From a virus: a DNA stretch of 39,774 nucleotides. How positions within the stretch are numbered: position 1 is the stretch's first letter; every line of letters begins with the position of its first letter. Shown piece after piece: positions 23,429 through 29,784 of the stretch. The position numbers were made by a program, and so were the translations under genes. The notes under the pieces are model-generated. The model saw only the letters and a list, made by a program, of their open reading frames with translations. It was not told the origin of the DNA and searched no databases. The stretch lies in the IMG/VR virus record IMGVR_UViG_3300049032_000033, positions 1 through 39,774 of that record; one strand, given 5' to 3'.

Positions 23429-23499
23429 CGCAGCGTGTAGGAATCGAACCTACGATTACGGTTTTGGAGACCGTCGTGATACCACTTCACCAACTCCAC
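23429..23499 (-). tRNA. tRNA-Trp (CCA)
   Basis: A 71-base cloverleaf on the minus strand. The acceptor GTGGAGT/ACGCTGC has one A-G mismatch and two G-U pairs. D arm GTGA-AGTGGTA-TCAC, anticodon arm ACGGT-CTCCAAA-ACCGT (anticodon CCA), T arm GTAGG-TTCGAAT-CCTAC, discriminator G, and no encoded CCA end. The imperfect acceptor is typical of a diverging phage tRNA. Confidence 0.88.
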
Positions 23500-23784
23500 T
23501 TGAGCCCCTACCCGGCATGATGATGGTGAGCCAGGTGCCGCTTACGAGCCGGTGGCTTCTCTCGTAAACCTATTCAGTTGTGTTCCCGCCTCGCCCGCAG
23601 GCTTTCAGTGGGGGAGTGTTCGGGGTCAGTGGCGCATCCGACGCGCATGGCCCCAAGGAACCGTGCGCCCCATGGGGGTTGGCGCACGGTTCCGGTCAAA
23701 GGTCCGGGTGGAAGTTCCGGATTAAACAAAGAAGGCCCTAGAAATTTCGAGACTTCTGGGGCGGTGGCATCAGTGTACCAGATT
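23500..23784. other. Non-coding gap with strong hairpin; candidate cos region
   Basis: No convincing gene lies on either strand in these 285 bases. At 23657-23693 GGAACCGTGCGCC pairs perfectly with GGCGCACGGTTCC (13 bp, 11-base loop). There are also GC-rich short repeats (GGTCCGGGTGGAAGTTCCGG). It lies shortly before the HNH/terminase block, where many siphoviruses have cos, but the termini cannot be read from the sequence alone. Confidence 0.45.
23735..23762 (-). terminator. Rho-independent terminator of the early operon
   Basis: On the minus strand GCCCCAGAA pairs with TTCTAGGGC (9 bp with one G-U), followed by CTTCTTTGTTT. It lies 23 bases after the stop of the gene at 23785, so it ends the replication-region transcript before the late genes. 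Confidence 0.72.
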
Positions 23785-24393
23785 TTAACTCGATTGTGTT
23801 AACTCTTTCGTTGGCGTGTCGAGAGCGGCAATGAGGTTATGCATCTCCTCGTCCTCCCAGCGCGCTTGGCAGTAATCGCAGGCAACCCACATACTGCCTG
23901 CTGTTGCGTGACCCGTTAGTGTCGGCTTGCGGATGTTCTCGCCTTCCTCCACCACCAGGTAGTAGGCGTATCCGCATTGAGGGCATGGTCCGCTAATGGT
24001 AAGTGGTTTCGGGGGACGGAAGTAGGCTTCGATGTCACGGACCCAGCCGGTGACGTACTTCTCGGCTTCGGCTGCCTTGTCTGGGCTTGCGGATGCGATT
24101 CGAGTCCATGCCTGGATCTTCCCTTCGAGCGTTGCCCGTTCGCCGCCGCTGTGGGTATTCCAATAAAAGCGCGTGCTAACAGCTTCGATACGGAGGTACA
24201 GGTCATAGGCATTAAGACTGATCGGCGCCGGAGTTCCACCGCCTCCTGTGCGTTGTCCACTAAGCCCCTCGAATGCTTCCCTGAGTTGGTCAAGCAGTGA
24301 CGCGGCTTGGTGGTACGTCTTGCCATCGTCGCGCTGCACGGCACCAGCGTGAGGTCTGGTAAGACGGTGGACCGCGTCAAACAGTGCACTCAT
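23785..24393 (-). CDS. Zinc-ribbon hypothetical protein
   Basis: A 202-residue protein. The N-terminal two thirds are helical (MSALFDAVHRLTRPHAGAVQ, then YHQAASLLDQLREAFEGL). The C-terminus carries CPQCGYAYY and WVACDYCQARWEDEE, a four-cysteine zinc ribbon. Proteins of this build recur at the end of actinophage early operons; no function is established that I can name. It is coupled to the HNH gene upstream by ATGA. Confidence 0.75.
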   Translation of the reverse strand: MSALFDAVHRLTRPHAGAVQRDDGKTYHQAASLLDQLREAFEGLSGQRTGGGGTPAPISLNAYDLYLRIEAVSTRFYWNTHSGGERATLEGKIQAWTRIASASPDKAAEAEKYVTGWVRDIEAYFRPPKPLTISGPCPQCGYAYYLVVEEGENIRKPTLTGHATAGSMWVACDYCQARWEDEEMHNLIAALDTPTKELTQSS

Positions 24394-25094
24394 GAGTTCC
24401 GCCTGTCTAGTTCGTTGTGCGTAAAGAGTTCGAGACGTTTTGCGGTTGCCGCAGCATCTGCGGCCTCGGCGGTTTCGTGGTATCCGAGGAAGTAGTTCCT
24501 GCCGTGGTGCACCACGTAGGCGTGCCATTTTCCTATGTCTTTGCGATAGTGCACGCCGCGGATTCCGGAACCGCTTGCAATCGACGCCCCGGCGCGGTTC
24601 TCCATGTTCTGCTTGCGGGTTGTTAGCCGGAGGTGGTCAGGGCGGACGCATCCACGGTTCAGGCAACGGTGGTCAACTTCGGCGCCTTCCGGGATTTCTC
24701 CAATGAAGGCTTGAAACGCGAATCGGTGGGCGCTTGTTGCGGGGGAAGTAGCGTTGAATACGCCGTACCCCTTCTTGCTCTTGTAGCCAGTCCATTCCCA
24801 GCAGTCGCCGGACTTGTCCACGTAAATCTCGAACCGATCTTTGACCGGCATTCCGAGGGTCCTTGACGGACGTAACTCTGTACCTGCTCGGCGCTGTGCA
24901 TAGTGCGCTGCGCACAACCCGCCAGCCAGGTGCTTCTTGCCGCAATCCTCGAATTCGCAGGTTAGGCGCGTGGGAGTTCGCGGTGTTGTCTTAAACTCTC
25001 CACGCAACCTCGCGCTGTTGTAGTGGACGGTGCAGAAGCCTCGTGCGGTGGGCTTCTTATCACAACTGTCAACTGAACAAATTTTGGGTACCAT
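24390..25094 (-). CDS. HNH homing-type endonuclease with zinc fingers and AP2 domain
   Basis: A 234-residue protein. Two tandem fingers come first: CSVDSCDKKPTARGFCTVHY and CEFEDCGKKHLAGGLCAAHY. Then follow the EIYVDKSGDCWEWTGYKSKK segment, the HNH core VDHRCLNRGCVRPDHLRL, RKQNMENR, and a C-terminal AP2 domain (GIRGVHYRKDIGKWHAYVVH). It combines the fingers of the 38008 and 21651 proteins with the nuclease/AP2 half of the 3149 protein, so the four look like shuffled modules. ATG 25094 follows the shared leader; the long upstream extension is not coding. Confidence 0.88.
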   Translation of the reverse strand: MVPKICSVDSCDKKPTARGFCTVHYNSARLRGEFKTTPRTPTRLTCEFEDCGKKHLAGGLCAAHYAQRRAGTELRPSRTLGMPVKDRFEIYVDKSGDCWEWTGYKSKKGYGVFNATSPATSAHRFAFQAFIGEIPEGAEVDHRCLNRGCVRPDHLRLTTRKQNMENRAGASIASGSGIRGVHYRKDIGKWHAYVVHHGRNYFLGYHETAEAADAAATAKRLELFTHNELDRRNS

Positions 25095-25167
25095 GTCTGG
25101 TAGCCCCTTCCTGCTAGTACCAGAAAACGGGTCAGGCTCCAGGCGGTGTTGACGCACCTCTGGGGCC
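25095..25167 (-). promoter_or_regulatory. Structured HNH leader RNA, copy 4 (divergent)
   Basis: Minus strand. Hairpin 1 (25135-25167) pairs GGC-CCAG with CTGG-GCC and GGTG with CACC around loop CGTCAA. TGAC follows directly. Hairpin 2 pairs TCTGG with CCAGA (with TAGC/GCTA inside), placing the Shine-Dalgarno AGGAAGGG in the loop just before the start codon. The sequence differs almost everywhere from copies 1-3, but the order of elements is the same. Confidence 0.55.
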
Positions 25168-25173
25168 GTTCTT

Positions 25174-25204
25174 ATTATCCCATGAAACCCCCGTATTTCC
25201 GCGG
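25174..25204 (-). promoter_or_regulatory. Promoter with recurring motif, site D
   Basis: The minus strand has CCGCGGAAATACG then GGGGTTTCATGG (25180-25204), abutting GATAAT, a good -10 hexamer (25174-25179). Transcription would start close to the first base of the leader hairpin. The arrangement matches site B. Confidence 0.5.
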
Positions 25205-25213
25205 ATTTTAGGG

Positions 25214-25375
25214 TCATTCTAGGCCTAACCTTTCGGTTATTTGCTGGAGTAGTTCTTGGCGAAATTTCATGGTTATGGACCATGTCCCGTCGATGTCTGT
25301 GAACTCCGGGGTATGCATGAGGGCGATGAGATTTGCTGTGCGCTGTTCATAAGCGGCGTTGTCAGCGAGTCCCAT
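25214..25375 (-). CDS. Small hypothetical protein
   Basis: A 53-residue helical protein, MGLADNAAYEQRTANLIALM, with GGAGGAAG seven bases before the ATG. It overlaps the previous gene by 14 bases. It is the last gene before the promoter of the HNH gene. Confidence 0.65.
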   Translation of the reverse strand: MGLADNAAYEQRTANLIALMHTPEFTDIDGTWSITMKFRQELLQQITERLGLE

Positions 25376-25691
25376 TGGCTTCCTCCTGGTCTAGTTCGCG
25401 GCAACGGTTCAGCCATTCGTCGTGCGTCTCGGCGTAGATGTATTCGCGCTTCGGTTCTGGCGGTGACACGGATGACCGCTCATCGGGTCCGCCGTCATCG
25501 AAGTAGGGCGACTCAAGTAGGAAGTCGTGCGCGGCCTTGGCTTTGCGGTAATCAGCCCAGTCGGCCTCTGTTGGCTGCGTGATGTCGATGCGCTCAACAA
25601 TCCGGCTGTAGCGGCTGTCCCTGAATCCGCGCTCCCAATAAACCTGTTCCGCGGATAGTCGGATGGCTACGTAGTTCTTATGGAGCTTCAT
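25362..25691 (-). CDS. Hypothetical protein
   Basis: A 109-residue protein, MKLHKNYVAIRLSAEQVYWE, with an Arg/Asp-rich helical middle and an acidic, aromatic C-terminal part (REYIYAETHDEWLNRCREL). ATGA coupling to the resolvase gene. No recognised family. Confidence 0.72.
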   Translation of the reverse strand: MKLHKNYVAIRLSAEQVYWERGFRDSRYSRIVERIDITQPTEADWADYRKAKAAHDFLLESPYFDDGGPDERSSVSPPEPKREYIYAETHDEWLNRCRELDQEEANGTR

Positions 25692-26104
25692 TCGCTGTCT
25701 CCTAGTTCAATGATTTCGAGCACGATTTCCGGGTTCCCGACCCCGCCGTGCCTGTGGTCTGGTCCGATGACATGGTGGTAGTCGTCCGCAGCGAGGAACC
25801 CGCACGAGACCAGCGCATCGACACACGCCTTCGATGTCACATTGAGGTTGTTCGGGTCGTAGATCCCGCCACGTGCTTTGAAGATGTGGGCGATGATGTG
25901 GACCGGCGTTCGCATTGGTGCGATACCCTCAGCGGCTTTCGTGGCAGCCTCACGCCACGCCGCGATCTTCTTAGCTTCTGCCATGCGGTGCCCGCGGTGG
26001 TTTGCGTTCAGCCAGGGATTGACCGGCTTCAGCTTCCCCGTTTTCCGGTCCTGCACCGGCTTGAAGTACGGCGCCGGGATGTCCAGGGTTACATGACGCC
26101 TCAT
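25688..26104 (-). CDS. RusA-like Holliday junction resolvase
   Basis: A 138-residue protein. PWLNANHRGHRMAEAKKIAA at the N-terminus, the central RGGIYDPNNLNVTSKACVDA (Asp and Asn/Asp metal ligands) and FLAADDYHHVIG (second acidic pair) are the conserved parts of RusA endonucleases, and the length fits. It would resolve branched replication or recombination intermediates before packaging. Start ATG 26104 is coupled to the upstream gene by ATGA. Confidence 0.87.
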   Translation of the reverse strand: MRRHVTLDIPAPYFKPVQDRKTGKLKPVNPWLNANHRGHRMAEAKKIAAWREAATKAAEGIAPMRTPVHIIAHIFKARGGIYDPNNLNVTSKACVDALVSCGFLAADDYHHVIGPDHRHGGVGNPEIVLEIIELGDSE

Positions 26105-26379
26105 AGAACACCCTTCCAGCGGCATTGGCAGCCGTCGCGTTCTCCGCAGTCTGGGCAGCCGAAGTGCGTTTCCTTTGGCGCTACCTCAAGGAATGGCGCT
26201 GCGGCTTCTAGGGCTTTGCGTGCATGGTCGTCTGCGTAACGGTCCAGGTCGTCGCGGCCAGGGTGGCCCTCTGGGCGATACGCGTAGCACCCGTGGGTTT
26301 GCTCCCGAATGAGTACCTTCGCCGCAGCTATAACCGCTTCCTTGGGGATGCGGACTTGGGTGTTGGGGCCGGGGGTCAT
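26101..26379 (-). CDS. Hypothetical protein with C-terminal Cys cluster
   Basis: A 92-residue protein, MTPGPNTQVRIPKEAVIAAA, then a helical ARKALEAAAPFLEVA and an end with CPDCGERDGCQC, a probable zinc knuckle. ATGA coupling on both sides. Similar short proteins are common in actinophage early regions; role unknown. Confidence 0.7.
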   Translation of the reverse strand: MTPGPNTQVRIPKEAVIAAAKVLIREQTHGCYAYRPEGHPGRDDLDRYADDHARKALEAAAPFLEVAPKETHFGCPDCGERDGCQCRWKGVL

Positions 26380-26621
26380 TTTGTCCTCAGCTTCTCGATT
26401 GCTCCGCGAATGTCAGCGCACATAGCCTCTGTGCTGGCAACATCCCGTTCGGTACGGGCTATAGCCTCCAGCAGAGCGTCGGTCGGCCGAGTCGCCCACG
26501 TTGCAGACGGAAGGAATGTGCGCAGATGGTTGAGACGCCTCCGCTCGTTTGTGGCGGCGATTACGGCTACGTCAAGTTGATCGAAAAGCAACTCCGCAGC
26601 CCGCGGAAATTCGTAAGTCAT
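26376..26621 (-). CDS. Hypothetical helical protein
   Basis: An 81-residue, probably coiled-coil protein (MTYEFPRAAELLFDQLDVAV, then TERDVASTEAMCADIRGAIE). The start lies in the stop of the methyltransferase gene (ATGA). No known family; might be a methyltransferase accessory by position only. Confidence 0.7.
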   Translation of the reverse strand: MTYEFPRAAELLFDQLDVAVIAATNERRRLNHLRTFLPSATWATRPTDALLEAIARTERDVASTEAMCADIRGAIEKLRTK

Positions 26622-27856
26622 GCGGCTATCTCCTGTCGTTGAAACGCTGCGAGCATGTCACGTAGAGCAGCGGCGGCTTGTTGTTTTACGACGCCGTTTC
26701 CAAGGGCTTTTAGTTGCCCGTTGCGGTTGACGCCTGGCACGTCGGTAACCCAGCCCGAGGGAAGCCCCATCATCCATTCGACGAAGGCGGGGCTTAGGCG
26801 GTGTCCGTTATCGCGTCCAGTAGGTTCAGTTGGCCGGGGAGCTGGTCCGTTGACTCGTTCCCATCGGCGGACGGCTGGCTCGTAGACTCCCCAAGCTTGC
26901 TCAACTCGTTCTCGGCTATCTCGTTCAGGTTCCACACCCCATGGCCTTTTGCACGCATGGCAGCTACCTGAGCCACTGTCTTGCCCTTCTGCGCGTCGTG
27001 AGCCTGCGGGGTCGGCAAGAGATGAGCTATGGCCGGTAGGGGCCTGTCGCCCTTCGAGCCGCGCATATTCGGCCCGCCCTTGTCCCCGTCCGAGGCTTTC
27101 GGCGTCGGCAACAGATGCTCGATCTCGTCCGCCAGCGTCGGCCCGTGCCCGCCCTGCTTGCGCTTGTCCGGGTGCTGGCTTCCACCGTTCACCGCTAACT
27201 GCGAGGTGGGCGTTTTGAAGTAGTGACTGATGGTTGGGAGGTTCGGGGATTTCCTGAGCCGGTCGGCTGGGTAGTCGTCCCGCTTCCAGTCCGACGCTGC
27301 CGGTGTTGGGTAGAGCGGCGAGGAGAAAGACGCGGAACCTGTTGTGCGTTGCTCCCACGTCGGCAGCTCGTAGGCCACGCCATTCCGCATCGTACCCGAG
27401 GTCGGCCAGGTCTCCGAGTACACGTCCGAGGGCCCGAAGATTGGGGTTTCCGCTGTCTCCCACACGTCCCTCTGACTGTTCCAGTTCGCTAATGGCTCCT
27501 GCACTTAGTGCTCCTCTCACGTTTTCCCAGACCACGTATCGGGGTCTGATGGTTGCTATTCCTTCGCGCATGGATTCCCATAGGTTTGAGCGGGTTCCTT
27601 CGGTCATGCCTTTGCGGCGTCCGGCGAGGCTTAGGTCTTGGCAGGGTGAGCCGCCGCTAATAATGTCCACGGGTTCAATGGCGTTCCAGTCGATCTTGGT
27701 TACGTCGCCATAGTTCGGGACGCTTGGCCAGTGGTGGGCGAGGATCTTGGATGGCGCAGGCTCCCACTCAGACACCCATGCGAGTTCGGCGCCGAAGACT
27801 TCCTCAACCGCTAGGCCTAAGCCGCCGTAGCCCGCGAATAGTTCACCGAGTCTCAT
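26618..27856 (-). CDS. DNA (cytosine-5) methyltransferase
   Basis: A 412-residue protein with motifs in order: I LFAGYGGLGLA, IV GGSPCQDLS (catalytic Cys near 72), VI ENVRG, VIII VGATHNRFRVFLLA, then a variable target-recognition region (about 190-340), IX-X near the C-terminus with FVEWMMGLPSGW and QLKALGNGVV. It methylates cytosine, probably to protect phage DNA from host restriction; no partner endonuclease of a restriction system is visible. The variable region is also open in another frame (26794-27504). Confidence 0.93.
   Translation of the reverse strand: MRLGELFAGYGGLGLAVEEVFGAELAWVSEWEPAPSKILAHHWPSVPNYGDVTKIDWNAIEPVDIISGGSPCQDLSLAGRRKGMTEGTRSNLWESMREGIATIRPRYVVWENVRGALSAGAISELEQSEGRVGDSGNPNLRALGRVLGDLADLGYDAEWRGLRAADVGATHNRFRVFLLAALPNTGSVGLEAGRLPSRPAQEIPEPPNHQSLLQNAHLAVSGERWKPAPGQAQAGRARADAGGRDRASVADAESLGRGQGRAEYARLEGRQAPTGHSSSLADPAGSRRAEGQDSGSGSCHACKRPWGVEPERDSRERVEQAWGVYEPAVRRWERVNGPAPRPTEPTGRDNGHRLSPAFVEWMMGLPSGWVTDVPGVNRNGQLKALGNGVVKQQAAAALRDMLAAFQRQEIAA
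26794..27504 (-). other. Overlapping 236-codon frame inside the methyltransferase gene
   Basis: Open from GTG 27504 on the same strand but in a different frame from the methyltransferase. The product contains ETWPTSGTMRNGVAYELPTW, LYPTPAASDWKRDDYPADRL and repeats LLPTPKASDGDKGG and LLPTPQAHDA. LPTPxASD-repeat proteins of this kind are found as stand-alone entries near phage methyltransferases. The same DNA read in the methyltransferase frame gives VADAES, so one of the two frames may be derived from the other. No good ribosome-binding site is visible, so expression is doubtful. Confidence 0.3.
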
Positions 27857-28094
27857 TGGAACCTCCTTTAAAGTCAGAAGCCGCCTCGTGGGCGGCTGCG
27901 TTGGTGTGGGCTTGTATCGCTAGAGCTAGGTGCCTCTGGTGCTCTTCGCGGGGAAAAACGCTGGGGTATTGGTCGGTCAAAGTGTGACCACAGCGGCAGT
28001 CCCAGCCGAGGTGGCGCGCACGCGTTCCTGGTTCTCGGTGTTCGCGCAGGATGGCGACAAGAGCGGCAAGGGCTTCTTCGTTTGTGCTACTCAT
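27843..28094 (-). CDS. Hypothetical protein with zinc-like motif
   Basis: An 83-residue protein (MSSTNEEALAALVAILREHR). WDCRCGHTLTDQYPSVFPRE with EHQRHLALAIQAH may bind a metal through Cys-x-Cys and His residues. Overlaps the neighbouring genes at both ends. Confidence 0.68.
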   Translation of the reverse strand: MSSTNEEALAALVAILREHREPGTRARHLGWDCRCGHTLTDQYPSVFPREEHQRHLALAIQAHTNAAAHEAASDFKGGSNETR

Positions 28095-28423
28095 GTCTGT
28101 TCCTTAACTGAAGATGCCGCCTTGTTGGCGGCTTTGGTTTTGAGTTGTGCTACGTATTGGGCTTCGGCTACCCGGCATTTGAAGCAGGTTGGTTCGCCGT
28201 GTCGTTGGTGTCGTTTGGCTGCTGCGTTGGTGCCGCATGGTTTGGGTGTTCGGGGTTTGTGTGCGCCGCGGCGGTGTTCGCGTTGGTAGTGGTTTTGTGA
28301 TGCTTGGCAGGGTGGGCAGGGGGTTTGTTTGTTGCGGTAGTGTGCGCGTGCCCCTGACCGGCCGTAGAGTCCGTTACAGCCGAGCGGGCGGGCGGCAGGG
28401 TCATGGGTCAGGTCCCAGCTCAT
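28091..28423 (-). CDS. Basic Cys/His-rich protein
   Basis: A 110-residue, strongly basic protein from ATG 28423. It holds two similar units, ARAHYRNKQTPCPPCQASQN and KRHQRHGEPTCFKCRVAEAQ, each with a His-Arg-rich helix followed by CxxC. The pattern recurs in actinophage early proteins and suggests nucleic-acid binding. Coupled to the loader-like gene by ATGA. Confidence 0.7.
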   Translation of the reverse strand: MSWDLTHDPAARPLGCNGLYGRSGARAHYRNKQTPCPPCQASQNHYQREHRRGAHKPRTPKPCGTNAAAKRHQRHGEPTCFKCRVAEAQYVAQLKTKAANKAASSVKEQT

Positions 28424-28794
28424 AGCAGGCCCCTTGCTTGGAGGTCGGCGCGTCGGTCTGCGGCGCCTTGTCCCATGAGCCGGTCCCACTCTTCAGGGTT
28501 GCGGGCACGCCAGGACATGGGGTGTTTGCTGGACTGCTTCGGGCTCGCTTCGATGGCTGATTGCCGGCCGGTGCGTTGGCTGCGGACGAGTTCGGCGCGT
28601 TTGCGGATCTTCGCCGGGGAAACGGACTCGTCATCGTTGAGCCTGTAATGGTCAAGGACGGCCTGCATGCACTCGTCATAGGAGTACGGCTGGAGTGCGT
28701 TGGCCCAGATGTCACGGGATGGTTTGTTGAGCTGCACGCGGGGATCATGCTGGTTGACCCACGTCATGATCGCCACGGTTTCTTCAAGGTTCAT
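28420..28794 (-). CDS. Putative replicative helicase loader
   Basis: A 124-residue protein. MNLEETVAIMTWVNQHDPRV followed by IWANALQPYSYDECMQAVLD resembles the N-terminal fold of G39P-like helicase loaders (Trp-x-x-x-Leu, Tyr, then an EALxxY-type helix). DESVSPAKIRKRAEL and a disordered basic C-terminus fit. Its place immediately after the initiator gene supports a loader role. Family assignment is by pattern only. Confidence 0.55.
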   Translation of the reverse strand: MNLEETVAIMTWVNQHDPRVQLNKPSRDIWANALQPYSYDECMQAVLDHYRLNDDESVSPAKIRKRAELVRSQRTGRQSAIEASPKQSSKHPMSWRARNPEEWDRLMGQGAADRRADLQARGLL

Positions 28795-28795
28795 G

Positions 28796-29608
28796 TCATG
28801 CCCCTAGTTCTAGTTGGCCGGACATTTCGGCGCGGGTTTCTTGGAGTAGGTCATATCCGGCCTGCAAGCGGGTTTGAGAGCCTGTGGGGCGCTGCTGCTG
28901 GCCTCTGGTAGGCAATGGGCCGTCTTCCCAGCACTTGCCGTTTAGCCAGGTGGCAGGGAGCTTGGTGAACTGGTCTTCCCTGTTTGGGTCATCCCTATAC
29001 CGGATGGCACCTTCGACGAGTTCTTCAGCCGTGGCTATCTTCCGGGCCTTTGCGTATGCCTTCTCTGCCACGCCTTTGGATTCTTTGCGTGGGTATTCGA
29101 GATACCAGTCGAGGAACTCGTCAGCGTTCGGCTTTGCCGGACTAGAAGAACTGTTCCCCTGTTCCACTGTTCCTCTGTTCCTCTGTTCCCCTGTTACGGG
29201 CGCGAGGGTTTCGGGAGGGCTCGCGACACTCTCGCGAATTTCGGACTCTTTATAGTCCAAAGTCCCGTCAGGACGCGGATTTCTACCTTTACCGGGCTTG
29301 TCTATTCGCTGTATGGACTCCCAGAAGGAAATGTAGATGAGAGGGTCTCCGTTGGCCTCGTATCGGTGCACTAAACCGGCTTGGTGTAGCTCGGAAATGG
29401 CTTCGGACACCCTCGCGACGGTCTCGCGAGTGTTCGCGAACATGTCGCGAGGAAATACGTCGGTGACGATTAGTTCAATGTCGTCCACTCCGACGCCGTT
29501 GTCATCGACGTAGGACTCCAGGCCCTTGAGTACTAGGCGGGCATCCCATGAGACGGAGCTGATGCGGCGGGACTTCCAGAACTCCGGCTTAGTTCCACGT
29601 ATCCTCAT
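28796..29608 (-). CDS. Replication initiator/replisome organiser
   Basis: A 270-residue protein from ATG 29608. Residues 1-105 (RGTKPEFWKSRRISSVSWDA, then RLVLKGLESYVDDNGVG and SEAISELHQAGLVHRY) form a winged-helix domain as in phage replisome organisers. A repetitive linker follows (about 140-160), then a C-terminal helical domain (FLDWYLEYPRKESKGVAEKA). It should bind iterons and recruit the helicase through the loader encoded next. The iterons lie inside this gene, in the linker and winged-helix coding parts. GTG 29644 in the same frame is possible but lacks a usable SD. Confidence 0.8.
   Translation of the reverse strand: MRIRGTKPEFWKSRRISSVSWDARLVLKGLESYVDDNGVGVDDIELIVTDVFPRDMFANTRETVARVSEAISELHQAGLVHRYEANGDPLIYISFWESIQRIDKPGKGRNPRPDGTLDYKESEIRESVASPPETLAPVTGEQRNRGTVEQGNSSSSPAKPNADEFLDWYLEYPRKESKGVAEKAYAKARKIATAEELVEGAIRYRDDPNREDQFTKLPATWLNGKCWEDGPLPTRGQQQRPTGSQTRLQAGYDLLQETRAEMSGQLELGA
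29151..29198 (+). repeat. Six tandem 8-bp repeats (candidate iterons)
   Basis: CTGTTCC plus one base is repeated from 29151 (C, A, T, T, C endings), with a sixth partial unit CTGTTACG at 29191. It lies in the linker-coding part of the initiator gene, where lambda-type phages place origin iterons. Confidence 0.7.
29221..29450. repeat. Helically phased TCGCGA sites
   Basis: TCGCGA occurs at 29221 and 29232, and again at 29413, 29424, 29434 and 29445, with spacings of 11, 11, 10 and 11 bases inside the groups. About one helical turn between palindromic sites suggests a protein-binding array inside the initiator gene. Confidence 0.6.
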
Positions 29609-29634
29609 TCGGTGCCGCCGTTGGGTAGAATCAT
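29605..29634 (-). CDS. Nine-codon leader peptide of the initiator gene
   Basis: ATG 29634 has the Shine-Dalgarno AAGGAG nine bases upstream and encodes MILPNGGTE. Its TGA overlaps the initiator ATG (ATGA). The initiator itself has no SD, so its translation probably depends on reading this peptide. Confidence 0.55.
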   Translation of the reverse strand: MILPNGGTE

Positions 29635-29720
29635 TTGTAGCCACTCCTTATTAGTGGTTTAGACCCCGGATTGTGTTAGCAGCACGTCCGGGGTCGTTTT
29701 ATTCGAGCCGTACCACTAAT
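29635..29720 (-). promoter_or_regulatory. Structured leader of the initiator gene
   Basis: On the minus strand ATTAGTGGT (29712-29720) can pair with ACCACTAAT (29650-29658), enclosing a hairpin GACCCCGGA/TCCGGGGTC (29662-29695). The same CCACT can instead pair with AGTGG just downstream, placing the SD AAGG in a hairpin loop. On the plus strand the GACCCCGGA hairpin is followed by GTTTTATT and could also act as a terminator. Confidence 0.55.
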
Positions 29721-29745
29721 TGTATTTTGTTCGCCGGAATAAGGG

Positions 29746-29754
29746 TTATCCACA
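29746..29754 (+). promoter_or_regulatory. DnaA box
   Basis: TTATCCACA, a perfect match to the bacterial DnaA-box consensus, lies in an AT-richer intergenic stretch 112 bases upstream of the initiator leader peptide. One box could be chance in 40 kb, but the place next to the initiator gene makes a role in origin function or control plausible. Confidence 0.5.
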
Positions 29755-29784
29755 GCAACATTTTTTCGTTGTCCCAGCGGTGAA

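Noticed and set aside
23578-23802. 74-codon plus-strand frame in the non-coding gap
   Set aside because: No Shine-Dalgarno, odd composition, and it runs through the strong hairpin and the terminator of the opposite operon.
26618-28094. Complete restriction-modification system around the methyltransferase
   Set aside because: The neighbours are small proteins without nuclease motifs; the nearest nuclease is the RusA resolvase. A lone protective methyltransferase fits better.
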